Shown here: piece by piece, positions 8,412 through 16,906 of the stretch
How the letters are laid out: each line of letters begins with the position of its first letter
How positions within the stretch are numbered: the stretch's first letter is position 1
Source: Paludibacteraceae bacterium
GTDB taxonomy: Bacteria > Bacteroidota > Bacteroidia > Bacteroidales > Paludibacteraceae
Assembly: GCA_024689005.1 (NCBI GenBank)
Contig: JAILDU010000055.1
Location: 1-37,613, forward strand
Length of the DNA stretch: 37,613 nucleotides
Reading direction: 5' to 3'
Position numbers and translations under genes: made by a program
The notes under the pieces: model-generated
What the model was told of the DNA's origin: nothing
Seen by the model: the letters and a program-made list of their open reading frames with translations, nothing else
Database searches by the model: none

Positions 8412-10096
8412 TTGCTTTTGGTGAATAAATAACCGCTGTATTGAATGTCTGTTGTATGATCGCGGTACGTTGTTATCGTGATGCTCGTGGGCGCATAGGC
8501 CACCTTTTCGCTGCGCGACGATACGATCAGTATGGCCTTTCCCTTATGTGCCTTTCGGATAGCCGCTGTGTCAAACAGGAGCACTTCGCCCTGATAACCC
8601 ACGTGAAGCCAACCGCCGTATAGGCTGTCCTCCGGCAGTCGCAGGTCGTTGTTGATCCACCGGAAGGTAGCGTATCCCTGCGGGCAGATATACTTGCCGG
8701 TGCTGTTATAATAGAGTATCTCGCTTGTCACTTTTCGTTTTTCCGCGTCCGCTATGGCGAGGCTATCTGCTTTCACCCATCCCTCGATAGACTTCCGACC
8801 GTACATGTTGCTCATATAGGTCAGGTCATCGTACAGGGCGGACGCTTCGTCTTCGGATAGCTGCGGACAGGAAGACAGATCGTACAGGTCCAGAGGCAAC
8901 TGCAGGTTCTTTTCGTCGATGACACGCTGGATCCTGTTGGTCAGATTAGGCCGGCACAATCGGTAATAATTGAGTGGATGGCCGGACGACAGGAGGAACA
9001 GTGCCGCAAAGGTCAGAGCCACCCAACTGAAGCGCTTAGTGCGAGCCACCAACGTGGTGATGCATATAGCGTAGAACAGGATGAGCAGGGTGAGCAGATA
9101 GAGTCTCGGCGGAGTGACTCCGTAGTCGATAAATCGGCGAACGATGCCCACGGTCATCAGCAGCAGTAACGGCAGGATAGCCATGGGAGTCCAGCGGGTC
9201 AACACGCGGCTTTGCCACGCAGAAGGGTGTGTCAGGTCCGGATAGAGCAGCACGAAACAGAGCATATATCCGGCCATGACGGCAGACACGAGATAGGAGA
9301 TCATACCTTTGGGCAACTCCCAGTGAACCAGTATAGTGAGTCCGTAGGCGTAGAGAACCAGCAGGTAGCAGCCGAGCATAGGCAGCAGCAACCAGGACAC
9401 GCTCTTGCGCACGAACGACGGCACATCGGTTGTGGCTATATGCTTGCGCTCGCCCTGCGGTATGAGGGCCAAGAACACCATGCCGTTGAGCAGCACCCCG
9501 CAGATGATCATGACCGCCAGCGGTAATTGTTCGTTCAGTTCGAAGTCAAAGAGGGCTGCCGTGCCGAACAAGAGTCCCTCCAGTCCGCCCGTCATTACCC
9601 ACGATACAGCCAAGCCGATCAGATAGGCTCCTATGAGCGATGCGAGGAAATGCCACGAACGCAGGTCATCCTTCTCCCGCAGGAATGAACCGAAAGGTAT
9701 CAGCATGACAACGGCCGTCAGCCAAGCTGCATTGCCCACATAGAAAGCCGGCGACGGATCCCATCCGTAGCTGTGGTCAGCCACGTACAATCCGGCGCAA
9801 TAGACGCCCCATAGCAAGACGGAGAGTATATCCACTATCCATCGAATCCATCGAGACGATTGCTCCTCGCCCCATAGCGAAGCGGAGAGGCTGATCAGAA
9901 AACCTGCGGCCAGAAAATAGAGCGCATAGATGACCATACGTGAGTCAGCCAGCGAAGTGCGAACCGTGATGACAGACAGCAGTACAGTCAGGCCGACCAG
10001 CAGGATGATGGTCAGCGGGAAACGCCGGAGTACTCGCAGCAGCGAGTCACACAAGTTCTTCAGCGAGAGTCGTTGTTTGATGCTCCGAATATCCAT
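8408..10096 (-). CDS. DUF4153-type polytopic membrane protein
   Basis: I recognise the arrangement of the DUF4153 family, common in Bacteroidales and of unknown function. The 562 residues start with a short basic segment and run through about ten hydrophobic helices between residues 25 and 375. Examples are FPLTIILLVGLTVLLSVITV and LAVMIICGVLLNGMVFLALI. The last 190 residues are mostly soluble and probably face the periplasm (DLYDLSSCPQLSEDEASALYDDL and onward). It is first in a two-gene transcript with sufS, which starts inside its stop codon. The ATG at 10094-10096 lies about 12 nt below the predicted transcription start. Function cannot be deduced from the sequence. Confidence 0.85.
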   Translation of the reverse strand: MDIRSIKQRLSLKNLCDSLLRVLRRFPLTIILLVGLTVLLSVITVRTSLADSRMVIYALYFLAAGFLISLSASLWGEEQSSRWIRWIVDILSVLLWGVYCAGLYVADHSYGWDPSPAFYVGNAAWLTAVVMLIPFGSFLREKDDLRSWHFLASLIGAYLIGLAVSWVMTGGLEGLLFGTAALFDFELNEQLPLAVMIICGVLLNGMVFLALIPQGERKHIATTDVPSFVRKSVSWLLLPMLGCYLLVLYAYGLTILVHWELPKGMISYLVSAVMAGYMLCFVLLYPDLTHPSAWQSRVLTRWTPMAILPLLLLMTVGIVRRFIDYGVTPPRLYLLTLLILFYAICITTLVARTKRFSWVALTFAALFLLSSGHPLNYYRLCRPNLTNRIQRVIDEKNLQLPLDLYDLSSCPQLSEDEASALYDDLTYMSNMYGRKSIEGWVKADSLAIADAEKRKVTSEILYYNSTGKYICPQGYATFRWINNDLRLPEDSLYGGWLHVGYQGEVLLFDTAAIRKAHKGKAILIVSSRSEKVAYAPTSITITTYRDHTTDIQYSGYLFTKSK

Positions 10097-10112
10097 TTCG
10101 TGAAATTTGCGA

Positions 10113-10144
10113 CAAAGGTACTACTTTTTTCTGAGACATGCAAG
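10113..10144 (-). promoter_or_regulatory. Promoter of the DUF4153-sufS operon
   Basis: Minus-strand CTTG (10141-10144), 20 bp, TACCTTTG (10113-10120), giving a leader of about 12 nt. Confidence 0.8.
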
Positions 10145-10422
10145 AGTTGAATGCATTTCTGTGGGTATTTATAAGCTTTTGAGAAGGTATTGGGTAGGTA
10201 ATTGGTTCGATAACGACCAACGAACAACCATGGAACATACAACGAACCACTAACGTTGAGTTTTCGAACACAGCGTTCGAAAGCGGTTGTCAATCGGGGC
10301 GCGCTGATTGAGCGTCGCGCGCTCACTGAAGCGACCGATGTCTTCCGCTTCTCCCACAAATTAGAAATTTGTCGGGGGCCATTAGGGGTTACAGGGGACG
10401 GGTTATAGTATAAAAAATAACA

Positions 10423-10436
10423 TGTCAGTTTTGACA
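10423..10436. repeat. 14-bp palindrome TGTCA-N4-TGACA
   Basis: Perfect 5-bp arms around GTTT. A mirror-type version, TGACA-AAAC-TGTCA, occurs at 10543-10556, and further TGACA words lie between them. Could be paired protein-binding sites; no gene is attached. Confidence 0.5.
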
Positions 10437-10542
10437 GTATTGACAGTTTCTTTCATTTTGCAAAGAGCAAAATAGAAGAGAGTGCCGTTTTGGTATAAAT
10501 CAAGAAAAAGTATCGCCTATTTTTGACACTTTGAGAGGAAAC

Positions 10543-10556
10543 TGACAAAACTGTCA
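10543..10556. repeat. 14-bp palindrome TGACA-N4-TGTCA
   Basis: Perfect 5-bp arms around AAAC, about 120 bp from the related palindrome at 10423-10436. Confidence 0.5.
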
Positions 10557-10764
10557 ACCTTATTTAGGAAAAGTCAATTCTTTGATACATAATGTAGACG
10601 TTTTAGTGTTCCTAGATGTGTCTACTTATTTTAAGATAAGACAAGTTTTAGTCAGATATCGTTTGCATTCTTAAATGCTTTTAGTGTCTCGGTTGTCTCT
10701 CGGTCATCGCTCGGTTACTTTTAAGCCTCGCTTTATTACTTTTTTGTGACTGCTCAGTTACTTT

Positions 10765-10845
10765 TTAATTGTCGCAACAGTAGTGCGTCAATTTGGTCGC
10801 AAGCTGCGACATAATTTTGACACAGGTAGTGATATAATTCCCCAT
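10765..10845 (-). CDS. Possible 26-residue ORF below an orphan promoter
   Basis: The ATG at 10843-10845 lies about 12 nt below the predicted start of the promoter at 10862-10893, the same geometry as the DUF4153 gene. It reads MGNYITTCVKIMSQLATKLT and six more residues to TAA. In the same frame, 27 more sense codons rich in Lys, Gln, Ser and Arg follow the stop, as if a longer frame had been interrupted. I recognise no family. It may be a small protein, a remnant, or a chance ORF in a non-coding transcript. Confidence 0.25.
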   Translation of the reverse strand: MGNYITTCVKIMSQLATKLTHYCCDN

Positions 10846-10861
10846 TTTACAATTTCGGGCA

Positions 10862-10893
10862 CAAAGGTACTACATTTTTCTGATATGTACAAA
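10862..10893 (-). promoter_or_regulatory. Orphan promoter reading into gene-free DNA
   Basis: Minus-strand TTTG (10890-10893), 20 bp, TACCTTTG (10862-10869): as good a match as any housekeeping promoter in this window. It sits 50 bp past the gldB stop and points away from gldB, so its transcript covers only the region that lacks recognisable genes. Confidence 0.7.
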
Positions 10894-10919
10894 TAGTTCA
10901 CAATCTAAAATACACTTTG

Positions 10920-10935
10920 TGTTCCACGTGAAGAA
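10920..10935. promoter_or_regulatory. parS-like site, two mismatches
   Basis: TGTTCCACGTGAAGAA compared with the ParB-binding consensus TGTTnCACGTGnAACA: the core CACGTG is intact and the mismatches are at positions 14 and 15. It lies just after the gldB stop. Confidence 0.4.
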
Positions 10936-10941
10936 GAACAC

Positions 10942-11985
10942 TCAGGGCTTGTAGAAACTCTCCTCGAGGATCTTCTGCGCATCCGGTTCGGCTATGAGCG
11001 ACTGAAGCGTGACGTCAGGGTTATGCTCCATATAGCTCTCCGCTATACGCCATCCGAGCCATATACCCAGTCGTCCCGGTGCGTCTTGCGACACCTCGGA
11101 CGTGAAGGGACCATCGTTGAGATAACTGGTGAGGACCAGACTCTCCGTCTTAAACAGGTCGCGCTTGTCCATCACGAGGTGCCATATAGCGCGCTCGTAG
11201 CGTTCACACCATTTCCATTGCTCCTTGGTATAACCCATCACCTCGTAAGGAGGAATATCGTCGAAGATCTGAGCCGTGAGGTACATGATCTTGCCTCGAT
11301 AGAGCATCTGGTCGAGCAAACGGCTCTTGGTGCTGGTATAAGGCAACATACGGAAGAGGTATGCACTAATCATATCTACCGGAATACACTCCGGGCGCAT
11401 GGTCTGCTTCTGATACTCATATACTACACAGTTGTAATACTCATAATCGCTACCGAGATACATGTCTGCGCCAATAGCTGCGATTTCATCGTTAAAATAA
11501 ACGGGCGTCTGGAAACCGGAAACGAACATATAGATAGTTGGTACTTCCAGGTCGGGAAAGAGCCATAGAATGCGTGTAAATGCCCTTGAAAGCGATTTTT
11601 CGAGCGAAGTAACATCGGCAAACAGTTCCTGTTCGCGAGAATTAGTCTGACGGAAGCCGTAGAGCGTGTCGTTGAGGAACTGCGGCAGGGCCTGAGCAAG
11701 ATAGGCGGTGTCTTCGGCAGGAATACCCAGGATATCCTCGACAAAAAGCGGCATGAAAGCCGGATACTTGTCATACAGGACACGTACATCCTGGTCGATA
11801 GTGGATTGTTCCACGTTGAGCAAATCGTTATCAAAACGCACGATATCAATATGTTGCGGTTCAGATTGGTCTGCCTCTTTCCAATAGGAGCGTCCGTGAT
11901 GACAAGCAGCGAGCGCGAGGAGCGCTACACCGGTCATAAACAGTCTGCCGGCACGGGCAGCAGAGAAGAGAAAAGTAGTATTCAT
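10942..11985 (-). CDS. gldB: GldB-family lipoprotein
   Basis: Homologue of the gliding-motility lipoprotein GldB, which in Flavobacterium is needed for gliding; relatives are common in non-gliding Bacteroidales with unclear roles. The 347 residues begin with a lipoprotein signal ending LLALAAC, with Cys28 as the lipidation site. The mature part contains IDIVRFDNDLLNV, PAFMPLFVEDILGI, PTIYMFVSGFQTPVYFND and, near the end, RLGIWLGWRIAESYMEHNPDV, the conserved segments of this family. Last gene of the long minus-strand train, 63 bp after lolD. A two-mismatch parS-like site lies inside the coding region (11807-11822) and better or similar ones on either side. No other gld genes are present. Confidence 0.85.
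   Translation of the reverse strand: MNTTFLFSAARAGRLFMTGVALLALAACHHGRSYWKEADQSEPQHIDIVRFDNDLLNVEQSTIDQDVRVLYDKYPAFMPLFVEDILGIPAEDTAYLAQALPQFLNDTLYGFRQTNSREQELFADVTSLEKSLSRAFTRILWLFPDLEVPTIYMFVSGFQTPVYFNDEIAAIGADMYLGSDYEYYNCVVYEYQKQTMRPECIPVDMISAYLFRMLPYTSTKSRLLDQMLYRGKIMYLTAQIFDDIPPYEVMGYTKEQWKWCERYERAIWHLVMDKRDLFKTESLVLTSYLNDGPFTSEVSQDAPGRLGIWLGWRIAESYMEHNPDVTLQSLIAEPDAQKILEESFYKP
11807..11822. promoter_or_regulatory. parS-like site inside gldB, two mismatches
   Basis: TGTTCCACGTTGAGCA against TGTTnCACGTGnAACA, mismatched at positions 11 and 14. It is in coding sequence and may be chance; it is listed because two other copies lie within about 900 bp. Confidence 0.25.
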
Positions 11986-12019
11986 CTTATAATGAGTTGT
12001 TTACAGATTAACGTCATAT

Positions 12020-12035
12020 TGTTCCACGTAAAACA
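12020..12035. promoter_or_regulatory. parS-like site between lolD and gldB, one mismatch
   Basis: TGTTCCACGTAAAACA differs from TGTTnCACGTGnAACA only at position 11. It occupies the 63-bp gap between two otherwise tightly packed genes. Confidence 0.5.
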
Positions 12036-12048
12036 ATGGCATGCGCGG

Positions 12049-12699
12049 TTACTCGATCACACCATCTTTGATCTCGATAACACGGTCGGCTACAGCAGCC
12101 AAGTCCTTGTCATGAGTAACAAGCAGGATAGTTTGGCCGTAGTTCTTACGGAGGCGCAGGAGCAGGTCAGACAATTCGCGTTTGTTCTTCTCATCCAGAC
12201 TACCTGTCGGTTCGTCGGCCAAGATAATATCCGGATTCATCATGAGTGCTCTAGCAGCCGCCACACGTTGTTTCTCGCCGCCGGACAACTCGTTGGGCTT
12301 ATGGTGGATACGGTCAGCAAGGCCGAGATCGCGTAGCAACTGCTCCGCACGCGGCAGATAATCAGCCTCCTTTTCGCGCGCAATCATAGCAGGGATACAG
12401 ACATTCTCCAGCGCCGTAAACTCCGGCAGGAGCTGGTGAAACTGAAAGATAAAGCCGATATGGTGATTGCGGAAAGCAGCCAGCTCCAGGTCCTTGCGGG
12501 TGAACACATCCACGCCGTCCATGAGTACTTGGCCGGACGTAGGGCGATCGAGCGTACCGATGATCTGCAGCAAGGTCGTCTTGCCGGCTCCGGACTTGCC
12601 TACTATAGCAACTATCTCGCCTTTCTCAACCCGGAGATTAACACCTTTCAGCACCTGCAGGTCGCCGAAAGATTTGTATATGTTTCTTACTTCTATCAT
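12049..12699 (-). CDS. lolD: ABC transporter ATP-binding protein, LolD/MacB type
   Basis: Cytoplasmic ATPase expected to power an inner-membrane complex of the LolCE/MacB/FtsX superfamily, most likely lipoprotein release to the outer membrane. The 216 residues contain Walker [10 protein letters not shown] (34-42), the Q-loop [16 protein letters not shown], the signature LSGGEKQR (138-145), Walker [13 protein letters not shown] and the switch His in LVTHD. The [10 protein letters not shown] sequence after the Q-loop is typical of LolD. I start at the ATG at 12699 ([12 protein letters not shown]); the upstream in-frame extension to 12783 lies inside the preceding gene. The permease partner is not adjacent. 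It begins 4 bp after the S41 peptidase gene. Confidence 0.87.
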   Translation of the reverse strand: MIEVRNIYKSFGDLQVLKGVNLRVEKGEIVAIVGKSGAGKTTLLQIIGTLDRPTSGQVLMDGVDVFTRKDLELAAFRNHHIGFIFQFHQLLPEFTALENVCIPAMIAREKEADYLPRAEQLLRDLGLADRIHHKPNELSGGEKQRVAAARALMMNPDIILADEPTGSLDEKNKRELSDLLLRLRKNYGQTILLVTHDKDLAAVADRVIEIKDGVIE

Positions 12700-12703
12700 A
12701 ATG

Positions 12704-13720
12704 CTATTTGGTATGATCAATCCATGTGACGGCAGCCTCGATGATGTCATCTTTGTCCGTTGAAACCAGCGTAACAGGCACATCTGGCATGATGCCTTCT
12801 TCTATATCATTGCGGTCGCGATCGGTCATGCGCACGCTGGAGAAACGCACCATCCATCCGCATGGTAACTCGTAGCTAAGCGGCATACCTCCTCCACCTC
12901 CGGTGATCCCGCCCATGACAGTGGCTTGGGGTACATAACGCATGATATTGACAAACATATTAGCGGCCGAATAGGTATGACGGTTGCATAGCACGACTAC
13001 GGGCTTGTGCCACTTGTTTCTGACCATAGATGCGTCACTCATCAGCGGCTCGGGCTCAGAGAAATCGTTGTGTCCGGGTCCCACCTTATGGCACCAATAG
13101 CCAATAACCTGATTGTCAGTAAAGAACGGAGACGACAAGCGATAGGCGTTGGTGAGGTCTCCGCCGCCGTTGTTGCGCACGTCGATAATCAGTCCGCGGC
13201 AATCCTCAAAAGCACGGAAGATCCAATTGATATTCTCCGCAGAGAAACTATTGGTGAAAGAGGAATAGTAGATATAGCCGATATGTCCGTTATCCAACAA
13301 GCTGTAATAGAGTCCGCCGGCTATGCGATAATCCTGCATATAGATAGCCTGGAGTCGTGCGTCAAAATTAGTCGGAAAAGTATCATACCACGCGCGATTG
13401 ACAGATATATCGAACGATGAATAGAGATTGACATGCCCGTCGTGCAGCGAGTCCAGCATACCGGCACAGAGGTCGAAAAGTGCTACAGGATCATCGCCGG
13501 CCATGCGTGATGCCCGAGCAATATACTCGTCGTGAATAGCGTCCCAGCAGACACCTTTGTTCTCCACGTAGCAGTACTTGGTATCTATGATCTGCCAGAG
13601 TGCCTCGACATTAGTAACCGGGTCCATCGAATAGGCCACCGCATCCTTGGGACGACACGAGATGAGCATGCACAAGGACAGAGGCAACGCGATAAACAAT
13701 ATGTGCAGATAGGTCTTCAT
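12704..13720 (-). CDS. S41-family peptidase lipoprotein
   Basis: Predicted exported, lipid-anchored member of the tail-specific/tricorn-like S41 family. The 338 residues have a lipoprotein signal ending LCMLISC (Cys22), an N-terminal helical region with [10 protein letters not shown], and the peptidase core: [40 protein letters not shown] with the nucleophile candidate Ser251, and [21 protein letters not shown]. No PDZ domain is evident. The Lys expected after the Ser in CtpA-type enzymes (in a G-x-T-x-G-K context) is absent; the site reads GGITGGGG. The active site may therefore be of the tricorn type, or inactive. Its start overlaps the stop of the upstream outer-membrane protein gene by 4 bp. 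Confidence 0.87.
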   Translation of the reverse strand: MKTYLHILFIALPLSLCMLISCRPKDAVAYSMDPVTNVEALWQIIDTKYCYVENKGVCWDAIHDEYIARASRMAGDDPVALFDLCAGMLDSLHDGHVNLYSSFDISVNRAWYDTFPTNFDARLQAIYMQDYRIAGGLYYSLLDNGHIGYIYYSSFTNSFSAENINWIFRAFEDCRGLIIDVRNNGGGDLTNAYRLSSPFFTDNQVIGYWCHKVGPGHNDFSEPEPLMSDASMVRNKWHKPVVVLCNRHTYSAANMFVNIMRYVPQATVMGGITGGGGGMPLSYELPCGWMVRFSSVRMTDRDRNDIEEGIMPDVPVTLVSTDKDDIIEAAVTWIDHTK

Positions 13721-14541
13721 AAGCGGGAATGAGCATTCATCTTATACTGCCAGATACAGCCCAAAACGAGACTGATCTGATTGCTGACAAAATGCATATT
13801 ATCAGTACCGTAATCGTTATAACTATGCTCCACTCCGACACGCCAGGTAGAATGGAGAAACTGCATGTCTACCGACAGGCCATGCTTGACGGTACGGTGG
13901 TTCCAAGGTCCAGAGCAACGCGCTATGCCATGCACGCCTTGCGACAACTCGTAGTAGGACTGCCAGTACTCAGGCAGATAATCGAAACCCACCAGATTGG
14001 TACGCAGCAGATAGGCGAGACGGTAACTCGTTTTGCGCCCATAGAAAGACCAACTCAGACCGGCCATAACCATCGCGTTGACAGCTATATCCAGAGAGAC
14101 AGGCTTGTTGACATTATCCGTGATATACCTGACCGCCACGTCAGATTCCAGGTACGGACCAAGGATGGTCTTGAGGCGATCATCATGCCACTTCCAGCAA
14201 TAGAACGCTCCCCACCCTGCGGCTACGCGTGCGCCTAAATAACTGTTAGAATGGGCAGCATTGGCCACACTCAAGGCAGTAATATCCAAACGTCCGACAT
14301 GTCCCCAATGGTCTAACAATCCCATTCTGCCGAGCCGGGTGTCCTGTCTAAACGGTTGCCACCACTCGTTGCTCAAGCCGATATGCATGCCGCTATAATC
14401 GACAGGACTGAGATAGGTGTCCAGATGGGAGCCGTATCCGGCCTTGAGCATCAGGATATTGGTATGCTCAATGTCCTCCTGCGCTACTGCGAGTACAGCA
14501 AGGGCCAACGACATGACAAATATGGCTATTCTCTTGATCAT
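13717..14541 (-). CDS. Predicted outer-membrane beta-barrel protein (DUF3316-like)
   Basis: A 274-residue exported protein of unknown function. A signal peptide (MIKRIAIFVMSLALAVLAVA, cleavage near Q21) is followed by alternating polar/aromatic segments typical of small barrels: MLKAGYGSHLDTYLSPVDYS, GMHIGLSNEWWQPF, NSYLGARVAAGWGAFYCWKW, GPYLESDVAVRYI, MVMAGLSWSFYG and finally NQISLVLGCIWQYKM. It resembles the DUF3316 proteins of Bacteroidales, but I am not certain of that assignment. It sits between tsaE (27 bp upstream) and the S41 lipoprotein (4-bp overlap), so it is probably expressed from the same transcript and may act with that lipoprotein at the envelope. Confidence 0.7.
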   Translation of the reverse strand: MIKRIAIFVMSLALAVLAVAQEDIEHTNILMLKAGYGSHLDTYLSPVDYSGMHIGLSNEWWQPFRQDTRLGRMGLLDHWGHVGRLDITALSVANAAHSNSYLGARVAAGWGAFYCWKWHDDRLKTILGPYLESDVAVRYITDNVNKPVSLDIAVNAMVMAGLSWSFYGRKTSYRLAYLLRTNLVGFDYLPEYWQSYYELSQGVHGIARCSGPWNHRTVKHGLSVDMQFLHSTWRVGVEHSYNDYGTDNMHFVSNQISLVLGCIWQYKMNAHSRL

Positions 14542-14568
14542 ATAGCGGCACTAACTCTCTGTCCGTTC

Positions 14569-15024
14569 TCAAAAATCCAATACCAACTGTCGGTCTCCGT
14601 TCTCCTGAGGAACGATACGTACATATACGGTGTCCTCCGGCAACAGGGACTCTATCATCTCCGGCCACTCGATGAAACAGTAGTTGCCGGAATAGAGATA
14701 ATCCTCCGCTCCGAAATCGATTGCCTCGCGGATATCCTTGAGTCGATAGCAATCGAAATGGTACACCTCGCCCGGATAGGGTCGGACAACATCATAGACA
14801 TTGACGATGGCAAACGTCGGACTGTTGACCACATCGGTCGTTCCCATCTCCTCACACAACTTCTTGATGAATGTCGTCTTACCGGCACCCATCTGTCCGT
14901 CGAAAGCAAAAACACGATGAGGCTCGGTTGCTCTCAAGATTTCCAACGGACTGATTACCTCTTTTTGCTCATTGAGCAGCAAAAGACCGTTTTTTTCGTC
15001 TTTTTTTATCGTATAAACACTCAT
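14569..15024 (-). CDS. tsaE: tRNA threonylcarbamoyladenosine biosynthesis ATPase TsaE
   Basis: Cytoplasmic ATPase that works with TsaB-TsaD to turn over the t6A-forming complex. The 151 residues are the usual size. Walker A is GQMGAGKTT (43-51), followed by [12 protein letters not shown] (a conserved TsaE segment), YHFDCYRL, and [15 protein letters not shown] near the C-terminus. The start [13 protein letters not shown] is the first ATG after the uvrC stop, 22 bp away. Carried within the long minus-strand train; its pathway partners of the Sua5 and TsaB type are elsewhere in the window and tsaD is not present. Confidence 0.95.
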   Translation of the reverse strand: MSVYTIKKDEKNGLLLLNEQKEVISPLEILRATEPHRVFAFDGQMGAGKTTFIKKLCEEMGTTDVVNSPTFAIVNVYDVVRPYPGEVYHFDCYRLKDIREAIDFGAEDYLYSGNYCFIEWPEMIESLLPEDTVYVRIVPQENGDRQLVLDF

Positions 15025-15046
15025 GTTCGTGATTTTTATTCAATTC

Positions 15047-16867
15047 TCAGCGCGATATTTTGGCCTGAATTTGCTCGTAAACGGCTGAACCTCTGCTTTT
15101 TCCAAGCAATTTGATCCACTCGTTCTTTTCAGCCATTCTAGCACGCTTGACAGACCCGAAATGGCTGAGTATCTTCTGCTTCAAAACCTCTCCAACTCCC
15201 TGTAAATCATCGAGTTGGCTATGAATTTGTGCCTTGCTACGCTTGTTTTTGTGGTAGGCGATGGCAAACCGATGGACCTCATCCTGTATGTTAGTCAACA
15301 ATCGGAAGACCTCGCTCGTCACCGGCATGGCTATCTCCACCGGCGGGAAGCCGTAGAGGAGAGTCTGAGTCCGGTGCTTGTCGTTCTTCTTCAGTCCGGC
15401 GATAGGGATGGTCAGTCCGAGTTGGTCTTCTACTGCCTCGCGTATGGCATGCATCTGTCCGAGTCCTCCGTCTGCTATGATCAGATCCGGGAGTTGCCCA
15501 CCCTCCTCTATCAGGTGCGTATATCTTCTTCTGACCACCTCGCGCATACTGGCATAATCGTCGGCTCCATCGACAGTCTTGATCTCAAATCGCTTGTAGT
15601 CGCTCTTGCTCGGTTTGGCCATGCGATAGACGACACATCCGGCAACGGCATTAGTGCCCTGGATATTGGAGTTATCAAAACAGTCTATCCAACGAGGCAG
15701 AACAGGCAAGCCCATCATCTGTTGCAGTTCGGTCAGTATGCGTAGGCCGCGTTGCTCAGGATTGAGCTTATCCTCCTGCTTGAGGCGATCCATCTTATAC
15801 TGACGTACATTCTGCATAGCGAGGTCGAGCAGTTTCTTTCGATCTCCACTGACGGCTATATGCACATGCAGGTTCTCATCGAAAACCTCAGGAACGAAAG
15901 GCACTATCACATCTTGGGTAGAACTATCTAGACGCTCACGCAACTCTACCATACCCATAGCCAACAGCTCTTCTTTCTCCTCTTCCATCTTACGTCTATA
16001 CTCGATAGTCTGCCCCTGCACTACACTTCCGTTATGGACATGCAGCATAGAGACATAGACTCTGTCGTCCTGCTCGTCATAGCCAAACACATCCACATCT
16101 CTGGCAGAAGAATTGGTTATGATAGTCTTGCTCTTAAACTGCTCGAGCAGATCTATCTTCTGCTTGACGGCAGCTGCTTCCTCATATCTCATCTCGGCAG
16201 CCAGTTGCATCATCTCCTCTTCGAGTTGAGCACCTATCTCATGCGCATCACCTTTGATCAGTTTGCGTGCCTGCGCCACCCACTCCTGGTAATGCTCACT
16301 TCCGGGCTTCGCCTCACATATCCCGCAGCAATTTTTGAGATGATATTTGAGGCAAACTCGGGTAGATCCCTTCTCAATACTTTGTATAGAGAGCGGAATA
16401 TTGCATGTTCGTATAGGATAGAGCTTATGGACGAGTTCTAAGACGAGGTCAACCGTATTACCAAAACTATAGGGCCCATAGTATTCTCCTCTGCGTTTGT
16501 CTATCGTACGGGTCTTGAATATTCGGGGATACGGCTCTCGGGTGATGCAGATACTCGGGTAGGACTTGCCGTCCTTGAGGAGGATATTGTAATGCGGCTG
16601 GTACTGCTTGATCAAATTATTCTCCAGCAAAAAAGCATCCTGCTCGCTCTCCACCACCACGTAGCGTATATCGGCTATATGCGCTACCAGTTGTCTAGTC
16701 TTAGAGGACTGGTGATCCTTATTAAAATAGCTATTGACTCGGCGATGCAGATTTTTGGCCTTGCCTACATAGATGATCTGCCCTTCACTATCAAAATACT
16801 GGTACACTCCGGGAGCATCCGGTATACGCTTTAGGAGCAAAGCAATATGATCATCCTTGGCTGCCAT
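15047..16867 (-). CDS. uvrC: Excinuclease ABC subunit C
   Basis: Makes the 3' and 5' incisions around bulky lesions with UvrAB in nucleotide excision repair. The 606 residues show the full domain set. First is a GIY-YIG nuclease (about 14-95: PGVYQYFDSEGQIIYVGKAKNLHRR). Then come a Cys cluster in CLKYHLKNCCGICEAK and the UVR helix pair (about 205-240, EEMMQLAAEMRYEEAAAVK). Next is the RNase H-like nuclease (about 385-535; CFDNSNIQGTNAVAG, LPDLIIADGGLGQM). A C-terminal helix-hairpin-helix pair closes it (LQGVGEVLKQKILSHFGSV). It lies 39 bp below apt and 22 bp above tsaE, on the same strand. Confidence 0.97.
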   Translation of the reverse strand: MAAKDDHIALLLKRIPDAPGVYQYFDSEGQIIYVGKAKNLHRRVNSYFNKDHQSSKTRQLVAHIADIRYVVVESEQDAFLLENNLIKQYQPHYNILLKDGKSYPSICITREPYPRIFKTRTIDKRRGEYYGPYSFGNTVDLVLELVHKLYPIRTCNIPLSIQSIEKGSTRVCLKYHLKNCCGICEAKPGSEHYQEWVAQARKLIKGDAHEIGAQLEEEMMQLAAEMRYEEAAAVKQKIDLLEQFKSKTIITNSSARDVDVFGYDEQDDRVYVSMLHVHNGSVVQGQTIEYRRKMEEEKEELLAMGMVELRERLDSSTQDVIVPFVPEVFDENLHVHIAVSGDRKKLLDLAMQNVRQYKMDRLKQEDKLNPEQRGLRILTELQQMMGLPVLPRWIDCFDNSNIQGTNAVAGCVVYRMAKPSKSDYKRFEIKTVDGADDYASMREVVRRRYTHLIEEGGQLPDLIIADGGLGQMHAIREAVEDQLGLTIPIAGLKKNDKHRTQTLLYGFPPVEIAMPVTSEVFRLLTNIQDEVHRFAIAYHKNKRSKAQIHSQLDDLQGVGEVLKQKILSHFGSVKRARMAEKNEWIKLLGKSRGSAVYEQIQAKISR

Positions 16868-16906
16868 CTACGAACGGTTTATTCTATAGCACTACAATAG
16901 CTCAAA

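Larger units (their letters stand above)
10145..10861. other. Long region without a recognisable gene
   Basis: About 720 bp with no open frame resembling a known protein. It holds several small structures. A GC-rich hairpin TGAGCG/CGCTCA lies at about 10309-10325. An inverted repeat ACAAATT/AATTTGT with a 3-base loop lies at about 10368-10384. A stretch GGGGACGGGTTATAG (about 10393-10407) resembles one near 36120. There are two 14-bp palindromes, a short GTCGCA/TGCGAC hairpin at about 10795-10809, and loosely repeated GTTACTTTTTAA-like segments at 10714-10768. A strong minus-strand promoter at 10862-10893 reads into it from the right. It may be a decayed element or an untranslated RNA locus; I cannot decide. 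Confidence 0.5.

Noticed and set aside
9304..9311. TACCTTTG inside the DUF4153 gene on the plus strand
   Set aside because: No -33 partner at 20 bp and no gene downstream in that direction.
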